DNA from: Anaerolineales bacterium
Lineage (GTDB): Bacteria > Chloroflexota > Anaerolineae > Anaerolineales > DRMV01
Direction of reading: 5' to 3'
DNA: 8,972 bases
NCBI GenBank assembly: GCA_027026295.1
Contig: JALVOR010000344.1
Span: 1 to 8,972, forward strand
Below the pieces are notes generated by a model, which did no database searches, was not told the origin of the DNA, and worked only from the letters and a program-made list of their open reading frames with translations. Of the stretch, positions 1 through 6,297 are shown in pieces. The position numbers and the translations under genes were made by a program. How positions within the stretch are numbered: position 1 is the first letter of the stretch; each line of letters opens with the position of its first letter.

Positions 1-1
1 C

Positions 2-778
2 CTTCCCACGGTCTCGCCCACCCCTACGGCTTCGCCCACGCCCACCCAACCTACCTGCTGGCAGGAAGGCGGCCAAATCCGCTCGGCAGAACTGCCCTCG
101 AAGTTCCTGCCCTATGCCATGCCAGTGCTGGTATACACACCGCCATGCTACAACTCCCAACCCCTGCGGCATTACCCGGTACTCTACCTCATCCACGGGC
201 AGAATTTCAACGAACATCAGTGGGTCAACCTGGGCGCGACGAAAATTGCCGACCGGCTGATTGCCTCGGGCGAAGCGCCGCCCTTCATCATCGTAATGCC
301 CGGCGAACGCTCGTGGGAAGAGCCCGCCGACACCGGATGGGACGAAGCCTTTTTGCAGGTGCTCATGCCGTGGGTGGAAAGCAACTTCCGCACCTACCAC
401 AACCGCCGCTACCGCGCCATTGGGGGGCTTTCCCGCGGGGCAGCATGGGCAATCCATTTGGGGCTTTCCCATTGGGAACTGTTCGGCAGCATTGGCGGCC
501 ACAGCCCGCCAGTGTTCTGGGAAGACGTCTCCCATATCAAAACCTGGCTGGCAAACATTCCTGAAGACCAATGGCCGCGCATCTATCTGGATATCGGCAG
601 AGGCGACCAGGCGCCAATCCTGGCATCTGCCCGCTGGTTCGAAGACCTGCTCACACAAAACAATTACCCCCACGAATGGCACCTCAACCTCGGCCTGCAC
701 AACGAAGATTACTGGCGCGCCCACACCGAGGAATACATCCGCTGGTATGCCGCCGGATGGCCGCAGACCACGCCGTGA
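2..778 (+). CDS. Esterase-like alpha/beta hydrolase, 3' part of gene
   Basis: The frame is open from the left edge to TGA at 776-778, so the gene begins upstream and the ATG at 119 is internal. The visible part opens with a Thr/Pro/Ser-rich linker (to about base 60) and then a hydrolase of the esterase D / enterochelin-esterase-like family. Counting from the Met at 119: 'LIHGQ' (24-28) resembles an oxyanion-hole strand, GLSRG (103-107) is the nucleophile elbow with Ser105 (bases 431-433), Asp163 in 'GRGD' is the likely acid, and His194 in 'GLHNE' (698-700) the likely base, in the canonical Ser-Asp-His order. The TP-rich linker suggests an exported or lipid-anchored enzyme acting outside the cytoplasm; the signal sequence would be outside the window. 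The substrate (acyl ester, feruloyl ester or siderophore ester) cannot be told. The family assignment is firm, the specificity open. Confidence 0.85.
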   Translation, partial: LPTVSPTPTASPTPTQPTCWQEGGQIRSAELPSKFLPYAMPVLVYTPPCYNSQPLRHYPVLYLIHGQNFNEHQWVNLGATKIADRLIASGEAPPFIIVMPGERSWEEPADTGWDEAFLQVLMPWVESNFRTYHNRRYRAIGGLSRGAAWAIHLGLSHWELFGSIGGHSPPVFWEDVSHIKTWLANIPEDQWPRIYLDIGRGDQAPILASARWFEDLLTQNNYPHEWHLNLGLHNEDYWRAHTEEYIRWYAAGWPQTTP

Positions 779-821
779 TGAAGCCAAATTTTTCGCTTGA
801 AACCGGCAATCCCGCAAACAA

Positions 822-852
822 AAACCCTCACCCAAATTCAGGGTGAGGGTTT
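822..852. terminator. Bidirectional intrinsic terminator between convergent genes
   Basis: A perfect 12-bp stem (AAACCCTCACCC at 822-833 pairs with GGGTGAGGGTTT at 841-852) closes a 7-nt loop. On the - strand the stem runs into TTTTTGTTTG, a good U tract. On the + strand it is followed by TTTCGCTTTG, which is weaker. It lies 43 bases after the esterase stop and 3' of the - strand LysM gene, where a shared terminator is expected. Confidence 0.75.
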
Positions 853-886
853 CGCTTTGTCAGTATCGTTCAGCCTATATAAGGAA

Positions 887-1090
887 AAACCGCAGATTCC
901 GCAGAAAAACATCCACTGATTTCACAGATTAGCACAGATTGGGCGAAAAACGCTGAAAAACGTAACGCTCACTTCCATTTTTTGGCGGCCGTCATCTCGG
1001 AGGCCTTAGGGTTTCCTCTGCGTCTCTGTGCTGAAATCCGCGTGCACCCGTGGCCATCCGTGTCATCCGTGGTCTATTTCCGCGCGGCTG
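887..1090. repeat. Degenerate CACAGA / CACGGATG intergenic repeats
   Basis: This stretch holds no credible gene. It is made of short degenerate units: CCGCAGATTCCGCAGAAAAA and TTTCACAGATTAGCACAGAT at the left, then, read on the - strand from 1081 down, a chain containing CCACGGATGACACGGATGG, CACGGGTGCACGCGGAT and CAGCACAGAGACGCAGAGG. The right-hand block (1036-1081) closely matches 6194-6231, and its end (1065-1081) also matches 4365-4382. It begins immediately after the stop of the LysM gene. Confidence 0.75.
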
Positions 1091-1094
1091 CTTA

Positions 1095-1886
1095 TTACGG
1101 CTTGGGCGTCGGCGTCGGGGTGACCAGATTGACCGGCACAATGAGAATTTGCCCGGCATAAATGGGCGTGGTGGCATCTTCCAGGTCGTCGTTGGCTTCC
1201 ACAATGGCATCAATGGTGGAATTGAACTTGGCAGCAATGGCCTGTAACGTGTCGTTGGGCAACACAAAGTACTGAATCTCGAAGCCCCGCGGCATAAAGG
1301 TTGGCAATGGGGTAGGCGTAGGGCGCTTGGTGTTGGGGGCAGGCACGATAATTTTCTGCCCAACATAAATCGTGCTGCCATTGTTCAGATTGTTGAGCAG
1401 CATCAGCGTAATCACGTCGGCGTTGAATTTCTTGGCAATCGCCACCAGGCTGTCGCCTTCCTGCACAGTGTATTCGAAAGGTTCGGAAGGCGTCGGTGAA
1501 AGGGTCGGCGTGGGTGTGGGCGTAATGGTGGGGGTCAAAGTCGGTGTAGCCGTGGAGGTTGCCGTGGGCGACGGCGTGTAGGTAACAGTGGGCGTGGGCG
1601 TATCGGTGCTCAAAAACGGAATGCCCTGCCCGTTGCCCATGAACGCCACAACCAGCACGACACCTACCACAATGAACACCACAGAAAGCGCACCCAGGAG
1701 GAAAGGCAGCCATTGCTGCCGGGCGGAGGGCGCTTCTTCGCCCGCGGGGGCAGATGCAGCCGCGGGGGGAGGCGTCGGCTCAGGGGATGCCTGCTGCCCC
1801 GGAGGCGTTTGCGCCGTCGGCGGGGTTTGCGGTTTGGGTTGTGCCTGCTCCGGCTGGTCAGGCGTCGGGGAAGTTTCTTCACTCAT
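1095..1886 (-). CDS. Membrane-anchored protein with two LysM domains
   Basis: The 263-residue product has four parts. Residues 1-57 are Pro/Gln/Ala-rich, acidic and probably cytoplasmic. A single transmembrane helix spans about 59-83. A Thr-Pro linker (95-134) follows. Two LysM modules, 138-182 (YTVQEGDSLVAIAKKF...VGQKIIVP) and 205-251 (YFVLPNDTLQAIAAKF...AGQILIVP), are separated by a second TP linker; a short TPTPTPKP tail ends the protein. LysM domains bind N-acetylglucosamine-containing glycans such as peptidoglycan, so a cell-wall tethering role is likely; no catalytic domain is present. The ATG is preceded by GAGGTG at 1891-1896. The gene ends in tandem stops, TAA at 1095-1097 and again at 1092-1094. 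It is separated by 141 bases from the permease gene upstream and may have its own promoter. Domain identity is firm; ligand and role are inferred. Confidence 0.9.
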   Translation of the reverse strand: MSEETSPTPDQPEQAQPKPQTPPTAQTPPGQQASPEPTPPPAAASAPAGEEAPSARQQWLPFLLGALSVVFIVVGVVLVVAFMGNGQGIPFLSTDTPTPTVTYTPSPTATSTATPTLTPTITPTPTPTLSPTPSEPFEYTVQEGDSLVAIAKKFNADVITLMLLNNLNNGSTIYVGQKIIVPAPNTKRPTPTPLPTFMPRGFEIQYFVLPNDTLQAIAAKFNSTIDAIVEANDDLEDATTPIYAGQILIVPVNLVTPTPTPKP

Positions 1887-1890
1887 ACAG

Positions 1891-1896
1891 CACCTC
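1891..1896 (-). promoter_or_regulatory. Ribosome binding site of the LysM gene
   Basis: On the - strand GAGGTG lies just before the ATG at 1886 (GAGG core six bases away), which supports that start. Confidence 0.6.
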
Positions 1897-1922
1897 GCTG
1901 GTGATCATCGGCTTGCAAAGCC

Positions 1923-1942
1923 GCCCGGATGCCGTTCCGGGC
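1923..1942. other. Hairpin upstream of the LysM gene
   Basis: GCCCGGA (1923-1929) pairs with TCCGGGC (1936-1942) around a 6-nt loop. On the - strand no clear T run follows, so it is a poor intrinsic terminator for the permease transcript. If transcription of the LysM gene starts near the TATAAT at 1961-1966, the hairpin would lie in its leader, about 27 bases before the Shine-Dalgarno sequence. Confidence 0.4.
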
Positions 1943-1960
1943 TGTTTCAGTGTGTGCCCC

Positions 1961-1966
1961 ATTATA
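1961..1966 (-). promoter_or_regulatory. Candidate -10 box for the LysM gene
   Basis: The - strand reads an exact TATAAT here, unusual in such GC-rich DNA, about 75 bases before the LysM ATG in the 141-base gap between the permease and LysM genes. No TTGACA-like -35 element is found at 16-18 bases spacing, so this is only a candidate. Confidence 0.3.
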
Positions 1967-2027
1967 ACCGTTTTTGAAAATGCCGTGGGAAGCGCTCAAA
2001 GGCGCAAGGAAAAACGCGCCCTCGCGG

Positions 2028-3014
2028 TCATGAGCGCGAAGGCCCCGTTGCCAGCAGCGCCATGAACGCCACCGCGCCCAAAAGCGAGGTCAGAATGCCC
2101 AACGGGATTTCGCCTGCGGTGAGGGTGCGGGCGAGGTCGTCGCACAGCAGGGTGAACGCGCCGCCCAGCAGCATCGCGGCGGGCAGCGCCCGGCGGGAAT
2201 CCGCCGAAAACAGCCGCCGGGCAAGGTGGGGCGCCATCAACCCCACCCACCCCACCATACCGGCAAGGGAAACCGTGGCCGCCGTTGCCACTACCGCGGC
2301 GGTGAGCAGCAGCAGGCGTTCCCTGCCGGGAGCAGCGCCCAACGAAAAGGCGGCTTCCTCGCTCAACGTGAGCAAATTCAGCCGCCAGCGGGCGGCGAAA
2401 AGCACCACCAAGCCGCCGAGGGTGGGCGGCAAAATCACGGCAAAGTTTTCCCAGCGGGTTGCCCACAGGCCGCCCAGCAGCCAGAACACGATTTCGGGCA
2501 ACTGGGTGAGGGGGTCTGCGAGGTATTTGAGCAAGCCCACCCCGGCGGCAAACAGCGCCGAAACCGCAATGCCTGCCAACACCATCCGCAGCACCCAGCC
2601 CCCGTAGCGCAGGCGGCGCGCCAGCGCATAAGTGAGGAACAACCCCAGCATGGCAAAAGCCGCCGCGGCAACCTGCACCGCCCATGCCGAAGACGACCAC
2701 CACAAAATCGCCGCCGCAGCGCCAAACGCCGCCCCCTGCGAAACGCCGAGGAAGCCGGGTTCCACCAGCGGGTTGCGGAACACCATCTGCATGGTGAGGC
2801 CACTCACGGCGAGGGTGGCGCCGGTGAGGAAGGCCGTCAGGACGCGCGGCAGCCGCAGATCCAGCAGCAGGCGGCGCGCCAACGGGTCGGTTTTCAGCAC
2901 AGCAGGCCACATGCCCGGCGGTGCGGGGTAACGCCCGATGAACACCGAAAGCCCCACCAACGCCGCCGCCCCCAACGCCAGCCACCACAAGCGCCTGCGA
3001 TAGATACCGTTCAC
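2028..3014 (-). CDS. FecCD/BtuC-family ABC transporter permease
   Basis: This is the membrane subunit of an importer for iron-siderophore, haem, cobalamin or another metal chelate. Numbering from the GTG at 3014 (328 residues), it shows the family signatures in order: LRLPR (53-57), FRNPLVEPGFLGVSQGA (79-95), the EEAAFSLG ATPase-coupling region (219-226), GMVGWVGLMAPHLAR (252-266) and GEIPLGILTSLLG (301-313). The intervening hydrophobic stretches fit the usual ten helices. Start choice: the GTG at 3014 overlaps the TGA of the binding-protein gene as GTGA, the typical coupled arrangement. An in-frame GTG at 3050 would add 12 residues (MGTPDALPAAAA) and a 39-base overlap; neither has a strong Shine-Dalgarno sequence. 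No ATP-binding subunit gene follows; the next gene encodes the LysM protein. The substrate cannot be told. Confidence 0.9.
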   Translation of the reverse strand: MNGIYRRRLWWLALGAAALVGLSVFIGRYPAPPGMWPAVLKTDPLARRLLLDLRLPRVLTAFLTGATLAVSGLTMQMVFRNPLVEPGFLGVSQGAAFGAAAAILWWSSSAWAVQVAAAAFAMLGLFLTYALARRLRYGGWVLRMVLAGIAVSALFAAGVGLLKYLADPLTQLPEIVFWLLGGLWATRWENFAVILPPTLGGLVVLFAARWRLNLLTLSEEAAFSLGAAPGRERLLLLTAAVVATAATVSLAGMVGWVGLMAPHLARRLFSADSRRALPAAMLLGGAFTLLCDDLARTLTAGEIPLGILTSLLGAVAFMALLATGPSRS

Positions 3015-4135
3015 GGCTGCGGCGGCAGGTAAGGCGTCAGGCGTTCCCACACCGCCTGCATGGCGGCATCGTCCAGCCCATACACCGTCCGGTAGAAATC
3101 TTCCACCTCGCGGCGCAGGTCAATGGCGGCGGTGGCTTCGGGCTGCATCTGCTTCGCCAGCCACAGCAGCCCCAGCACCCAGCGGGCATCGGGCTGGTCC
3201 CAACTGACGAAATCCTTGGGGAACGCCATCACTCGATGGTTTTGCATGGCTTTGAGGTGCTGCGCAGCGGCCTCGGCGGAAAACGCCTGCGCCGCCTGCA
3301 CCGGGTCGCCGAAGTAGTCAACCACGAAAACCTGGTCGGGGTTCCACGCGACAATTTGCTCCAACGTCACGGTCATCCAGCCGCTACCGCCGCTCTCCCC
3401 AGCCCAGACCGGCACGCCGCCGCCCATGCGCACCAACGCTGTTTGCAGCCATTGCGCCGCGGGCACGCGGTAAGCCGTGGTGCCACCTTTGGTGGTGTGC
3501 TGCAGCAACAGCACTCGCGGGCGGGCGCTTTCGGCCACAGAAGCAACCGCCTTTTGCACCACTGCCATCCTGTCCTGATAGAAAGCCGCCGCTTCCTCGG
3601 CATGGGCAGGATTCCCCAGCAGCACGCCCAACATGCGCAACTCGTTCACATACTGTTCGGGCGTTTCCATTTGCAGGTAAAACACCGGCACGCCCAACGC
3701 CTTGACATGCCTGCCCAGTTTCCCGGCGAGGAAACGCTTCATCACCACCAGGTCGGGGTGCAGGGCGGCAATCTGCTCCGCTGAGGCATCGCGAGCGAGC
3801 ACCATCTTGGCATCGAGGTCAGGGTCGAGCAGGCGCAGGAAATCCGCCGCCGCCGAATTCTGCCCCTGGTTGACCAACCCCACCACCCGGTCGGCGGCTT
3901 CGGGGAAAATGTAGAGGGCGTCGGCGAGGAGCACGTTGGCGCGCCCGGCAATCACAATGCGCTGTGGCGGGGAATCCAGCCGCAGGGTGCGCCCCAGGGC
4001 GTCGGTGACCACGATGGTTTCCGGCGTGGCAGCAATAGGGGTGGGGGTGGGCGTAGCCGCAGCGCAGGCAGTCAGGGACGCCGTCAGCACGAGCACGGCA
4101 AACGCCCGCCACAGGAATTTCAAGGGGTCAGACAT
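3011..4135 (-). CDS. Substrate-binding lipoprotein of a metal-chelate/cobalamin-type ABC importer
   Basis: The 374-residue product begins with a lipoprotein signal: a hydrophobic segment at 11-20 ending in the lipobox LTAC, with Cys24 as the lipidated residue. A short TPTPTP linker follows. The rest is a class III (Peripla_BP_2, BtuF/FhuD-like) binding protein: the opening signature VTDALGRTLRLDSPPQRIV (43-61), 'LHPDLVVM' (125-132), and a C-terminal block QPDARWVLGLLWLAKQM (314-330) seen in iron-complex and cobalamin binding proteins. It would sit on the outer face of the membrane and deliver its ligand to the adjoining permease, with which it is probably translationally coupled. The start is supported by a strong AGGAGGT at 4141-4147, five bases before the ATG. 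The ligand (haem, siderophore, cobalamin or other) is undetermined. Confidence 0.9.
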   Translation of the reverse strand: MSDPLKFLWRAFAVLVLTASLTACAAATPTPTPIAATPETIVVTDALGRTLRLDSPPQRIVIAGRANVLLADALYIFPEAADRVVGLVNQGQNSAAADFLRLLDPDLDAKMVLARDASAEQIAALHPDLVVMKRFLAGKLGRHVKALGVPVFYLQMETPEQYVNELRMLGVLLGNPAHAEEAAAFYQDRMAVVQKAVASVAESARPRVLLLQHTTKGGTTAYRVPAAQWLQTALVRMGGGVPVWAGESGGSGWMTVTLEQIVAWNPDQVFVVDYFGDPVQAAQAFSAEAAAQHLKAMQNHRVMAFPKDFVSWDQPDARWVLGLLWLAKQMQPEATAAIDLRREVEDFYRTVYGLDDAAMQAVWERLTPYLPPQP

Positions 4136-4140
4136 GGTGA

Positions 4141-4147
4141 ACCTCCT
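4141..4147 (-). promoter_or_regulatory. Strong ribosome binding site of the binding-protein gene
   Basis: The - strand reads AGGAGGT, a near-complete Shine-Dalgarno sequence, followed by a 5-base spacer and the ATG at 4135. It is the best ribosome binding site in the window. Confidence 0.8.
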
Positions 4148-4153
4148 GGCAGG

Positions 4154-4324
4154 AAAACCGCGGAGATTTCATCCACAGGTTCCACAGATTGGCACCGCTT
4201 GTAACCGCAGAAGGCACAAAAGAACCGCAGAACACACAGATTTTTCTTTGCACCTTTGCTTCCTCTATGCTCTTTGCGTTATGGGTTTCCCTGGCATCTT
4301 TGCATTACTGTTGGCGCTCTACGC
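4154..4324. repeat. Degenerate CACAGA-type repeats between two transcription units
   Basis: The short gap between the THEP1 gene's stop and the binding-protein gene is filled with units such as CATCCACAGGTTCCACAGAT, CCGCAGAAGGCACAAAAGAA, CCGCAGAACACACAGA and, in the opposite sense, CTTTGCACCTTTGC and CTCTTTGCGTT. The repeat runs past the stop codon at 4279 into the 3' end of the THEP1 gene. Confidence 0.7.
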
Positions 4325-4923
4325 CTCTGCGTATCCGCGGCTCTGCGTATCCGCGGCTCTGCGTATCCGCGGCTATTTTCCCAGGGCTGAACAGTTACAA
4401 CCTCCGAGCACAACGCCGTGACGATAGCATCACGGTTGGTTGGGGTGAGCATGAGCACCCTGGGGGAAAACGGCTGCAGGCGGGCGACAAGGGCGTTTGC
4501 CAGTTGGGGACGCACCGTGACCACCGCTAAACGGGGGCGAGCACGCCGTAGCGCCTCGGCAACGCCCAGCAGGCCGCGGTGATGGACAAGTTCCAGCGGC
4601 CCGATTTCGTCCACGATGACCACATCGGCGGGCGGCAAAGTGCGCAGCACCGCGCGCCCCCAGGCTAAGGTAGTGGGCAAAAAGCGCCATATGCCCAACG
4701 TGGCCGAAGCGGGAGCGGTGACATGCGCCAGCAAGTGCACCCGCCCGTCGGCGAGGGAATGCAGCCAGAGGGCATGTTTGCGCCCGTCCTCCTGCCATGC
4801 GGGCAGGGTGAGCAACCCGGCGGCGCGCAGACCGTTTTTTCGAGCGCAGGCAGCCAGGCGGCGGCAGGCGGTAGTCTTCCCCGCGCCCGAAGGAGCGGTC
4901 AGCAGCACGAGGTGCGTGGTCAT
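4279..4923 (-). CDS. THEP1-type nucleoside-triphosphatase with a repeat-derived C-terminal tail
   Basis: A P-loop NTPase of 214 residues. The Walker A motif is APSGAGKT (10-17) with Lys16, and the Walker B is VVIVDEIGPLEL (101-112), whose DEIGPLEL form marks the THEP1 (NTPase_1) family. 'TPTNRDAI' (160-167) matches the usual end of the domain. Characterised members hydrolyse ATP, GTP and other NTPs in vitro; the cellular role is not settled. The ATG overlaps the TGA of the preceding gene as ATGA (4920-4923) and lacks a Shine-Dalgarno sequence, so translation is probably coupled. Residues from about 174 on are read from intergenic-type repeat DNA, including three tandem 16-bp units, giving an Arg-rich tail (SRGYAEPRIRRAADTQRRR). 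Without it the protein would be about 175-180 residues, typical for the family. Family assignment firm; tail function doubtful. Confidence 0.88.
   Translation of the reverse strand: MTTHLVLLTAPSGAGKTTACRRLAACARKNGLRAAGLLTLPAWQEDGRKHALWLHSLADGRVHLLAHVTAPASATLGIWRFLPTTLAWGRAVLRTLPPADVVIVDEIGPLELVHHRGLLGVAEALRRARPRLAVVTVRPQLANALVARLQPFSPRVLMLTPTNRDAIVTALCSEVVTVQPWENSRGYAEPRIRRAADTQRRRAPTVMQRCQGNP
4325..4372. repeat. Three perfect tandem copies of a 16-bp unit inside a coding end
   Basis: CTCTGCGTATCCGCGG occurs three times without a mismatch (4325-4340, 4341-4356, 4357-4372). The 16-bp period is not a multiple of three, so each copy is read in a different frame by the THEP1 gene, while the 48-bp total keeps the frame. 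The unit is a variant of the CGCAGAG / CACGGAT repeats found in the gaps. Confidence 0.9.
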
Positions 4924-5750
4924 TGCGGCGAGGGAAAGCGACGGTGGAACGGCCAGCGCCGCGGCGTGTCATCAGGCGCGGGCGTCGGCGGCGCGGGCGG
5001 GAAAGCCGACCACACAGGCCGCCACAACTCGAACCCGCCGTGGCCGGTCACGCCAATGGTGGCGGCGTAGGGGCGGTAAGTCCACTCGTAAACCTGCCCC
5101 GCTCCCGGCTGCTGCGGGTCATAGAGCAGCACCTCGCGCACCACATAGTAGCCTTCAGGCTGCAGGTTGAGGTTGGTCACAGCATACGCCCGCCCGGCCT
5201 CATCGACCCGGCTGACCACGAAAACGTGCTCGAAGGTATCGTAGCGCCCGGCATAGAGGTAGAGCAGGTCGCCCGCCTGCAGGGGAAACTTACGGAAGTC
5301 GAAGGCGTCCAACGCCTGGTCGAAATGGGTGTGGCAAAATTTACCGGGAGGGAAGGCTTTGCGGGCGACGTGCATATCGAGGCGCGGGTTGAAAAGCCAG
5401 AAGCGCCGCAAATCGACCGTGGGCGGCACCAGCCCGGCAGCGCGCAAAATCGCCAGGGAAAGGGGGCCGCACATATTGGAAGGCGAGGGATAGGGAGCAA
5501 AGGCCAGCCGCCGCGCCACGGCTTCGGCGTCGGCCTGGGTGGGGGCGAGGTAACGGCGGGCTGCCGCGCTGATTTGCGCCTGCCATGCGGCTGCAGGGGT
5601 GTTGTGCGGCAGGACGCGGCAATCGGGGTAGGCTTCAGGGGTGGGGGTGCTTTCTGCCGCCCGCGCCTGCGGCGAGGCAACGAAAGCAAGCACCACCATG
5701 CTCCCCATCAAGCCCACCCACAGCCCGATTTTCCAGATGCGCATGGGCAT
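4920..5750 (-). CDS. Secreted hypothetical protein with a papain/NlpC-like Cys-His arrangement
   Basis: I do not recognise a named family. The 276-residue product starts with a signal peptide (MPMRIWK, hydrophobic 9-25, likely cleavage near ARAA, 29-32) and a short STPTPEAYPDC segment. The core has Cys94 at a helix start (NMCGPLSLAILRAAGL, 92-107), then 'GDLLYLYAGRYDTFEHVFVV' (160-179) with His175 on a predicted strand, and Asn193/Asn195 in TNLNLQ. This order, Cys then His then a polar residue, and the GDLLY strand resemble NlpC/P60, CHAP and other papain-fold amidases or peptidases, so cell-wall or peptide hydrolysis outside the membrane is plausible but unproven. The Cys-His gap (81 residues) is longer than usual in NlpC/P60. 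The C-terminus (251-276) is Pro/Arg-rich. Its stop overlaps the THEP1 start (ATGA). No clear Shine-Dalgarno precedes the ATG; the Met at residue 3 is an alternative. Confidence 0.7.
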   Translation of the reverse strand: MPMRIWKIGLWVGLMGSMVVLAFVASPQARAAESTPTPEAYPDCRVLPHNTPAAAWQAQISAAARRYLAPTQADAEAVARRLAFAPYPSPSNMCGPLSLAILRAAGLVPPTVDLRRFWLFNPRLDMHVARKAFPPGKFCHTHFDQALDAFDFRKFPLQAGDLLYLYAGRYDTFEHVFVVSRVDEAGRAYAVTNLNLQPEGYYVVREVLLYDPQQPGAGQVYEWTYRPYAATIGVTGHGGFELWRPVWSAFPPAPPTPAPDDTPRRWPFHRRFPSPQ

Positions 5751-6029
5751 ATTCTACCATTGGGGGAAGTCGGATAGTCGAGTCGTCGCGTGGTCGGGTC
5801 GTCAAAAGGTTGCCCTCGATGTAACTTCTCACCCCCCACAAAGAAAAACCACAGAAGGCACAGAAGCGCCACAGAAAACACAGAAACGGGGAAATTCGTG
5901 AAGCGTTATTTCGTCAATTCGTAGCGTCTGAAGTAACGCTGTGCCAAATTGACAACGCCCTTTGCATTCTTTGCGGCCTTTGCATTAACCACTTGACGCC
6001 CTTAGAGCCTCTGAAAATTCTTTGCAGAT
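5751..6029. repeat. Gene-free gap with GTCG-rich and CACAGA-type repeats
   Basis: No credible coding region. It contains a GTCG-rich degenerate tandem (5769-5803: GTCGG, AGTCG, AGTCG, GGTCG, GGTCG), a CACAGA block (5837-5888, units such as CCACAGAAGGCACAGAAG and CACAGAAAACACAGAAACG) and a TTTGC block (5959-5990, CCTTTGCATTCTTTGCGG then CCTTTGCATTAACC). The TTTGC block resembles 4241-4310 in the other inter-operon gap. Confidence 0.6.
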
Positions 6030-6153
6030 GTGTCACTGCGAGGCGGGCTGAGCAATGACGAAGCCCGCCGAAGCAGTCTCCTGACTGCCGAAAAGGGGAT
6101 TGCTTCGCCCTGGAGCCTGCGCCGAGCACAGCGAGGGGGGCTCACAATGACAC
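6030..6153. repeat. Palindromic 'GTGTCAYTG' interspersed repeat element, about 124 bp
   Basis: The ends form an imperfect inverted repeat: GTGTCACTGCGAG at 6030-6042 and CTCACAATGACAC at 6141-6153 (11 of 13 match). Inside are a second inverted pair, CGAAGCAGTC (6069-6078) with GATTGCTTCG (6098-6107), 9 of 10, and a local hairpin GGCGGGCT (6042-6049) with AGCCCGCC (6062-6069). The TCATTGCGAG...GAAGCAATCTCC type of element is a widespread non-coding bacterial repeat. There is no transposase. Confidence 0.7.
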
Positions 6154-6187
6154 CACCACGATATTTCTCGGATAGCATCTTAGCGTC

Positions 6188-6248
6188 CCAAAAATCCGCG
6201 TGCATCCGTGCCATCCGTGGCTTGTTTTCCCCAAGGTTGAACGGTTAC
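6188..6248. repeat. CACGGATG-type repeat copy downstream of proC
   Basis: Positions 6194-6231 (ATCCGCGTGCATCCGTG, CCATCCGTGG, then CTTGTTTTCCCC) match 1036-1081 with few changes. The continuation 6224-6248 (GTTTTCCCCAAGG, TTGAACGGTTAC) matches 4375-4398 in the THEP1 3' end with four substitutions and one indel. It lies about 50 bases after the proC stop, in the same orientation relative to the gene as the other two copies. Confidence 0.75.
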
Positions 6249-6297
6249 CCCTTGATTACCTCAGCACCTTAATCCCCACCCTCAACCCCTTCCCCGC

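Noticed and set aside
1996..2988. Long open frame (330 codons) on the - strand overlapping the permease gene
   Set aside because: It is an out-of-frame shadow of the FecCD permease; its product is Gly/Arg/Pro-rich with no motif, while the other frame carries all family signatures.
4136..4278. Cobalamin or other riboswitch upstream of the transporter genes
   Set aside because: The 143-base leader is filled with CACAGA-type repeats, and I could not find the conserved cobalamin-riboswitch core.
4325..4372. Possible CRISPR-like array
   Set aside because: The three 16-bp units are directly adjacent without spacers and lie in a coding end; no cas gene is present.
4923..5777. Open frame of 284 codons on the + strand opposite the peptidase-like gene
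   Set aside because: Antisense shadow, Arg/Gly-rich with no domain; the - strand frame has a signal peptide and a coupled downstream gene.
6030..6272. Small + strand open frame of 80 codons
   Set aside because: It begins exactly in the palindromic repeat element and runs through a CACGGATG repeat; it encodes repeat sequence, not a gene.
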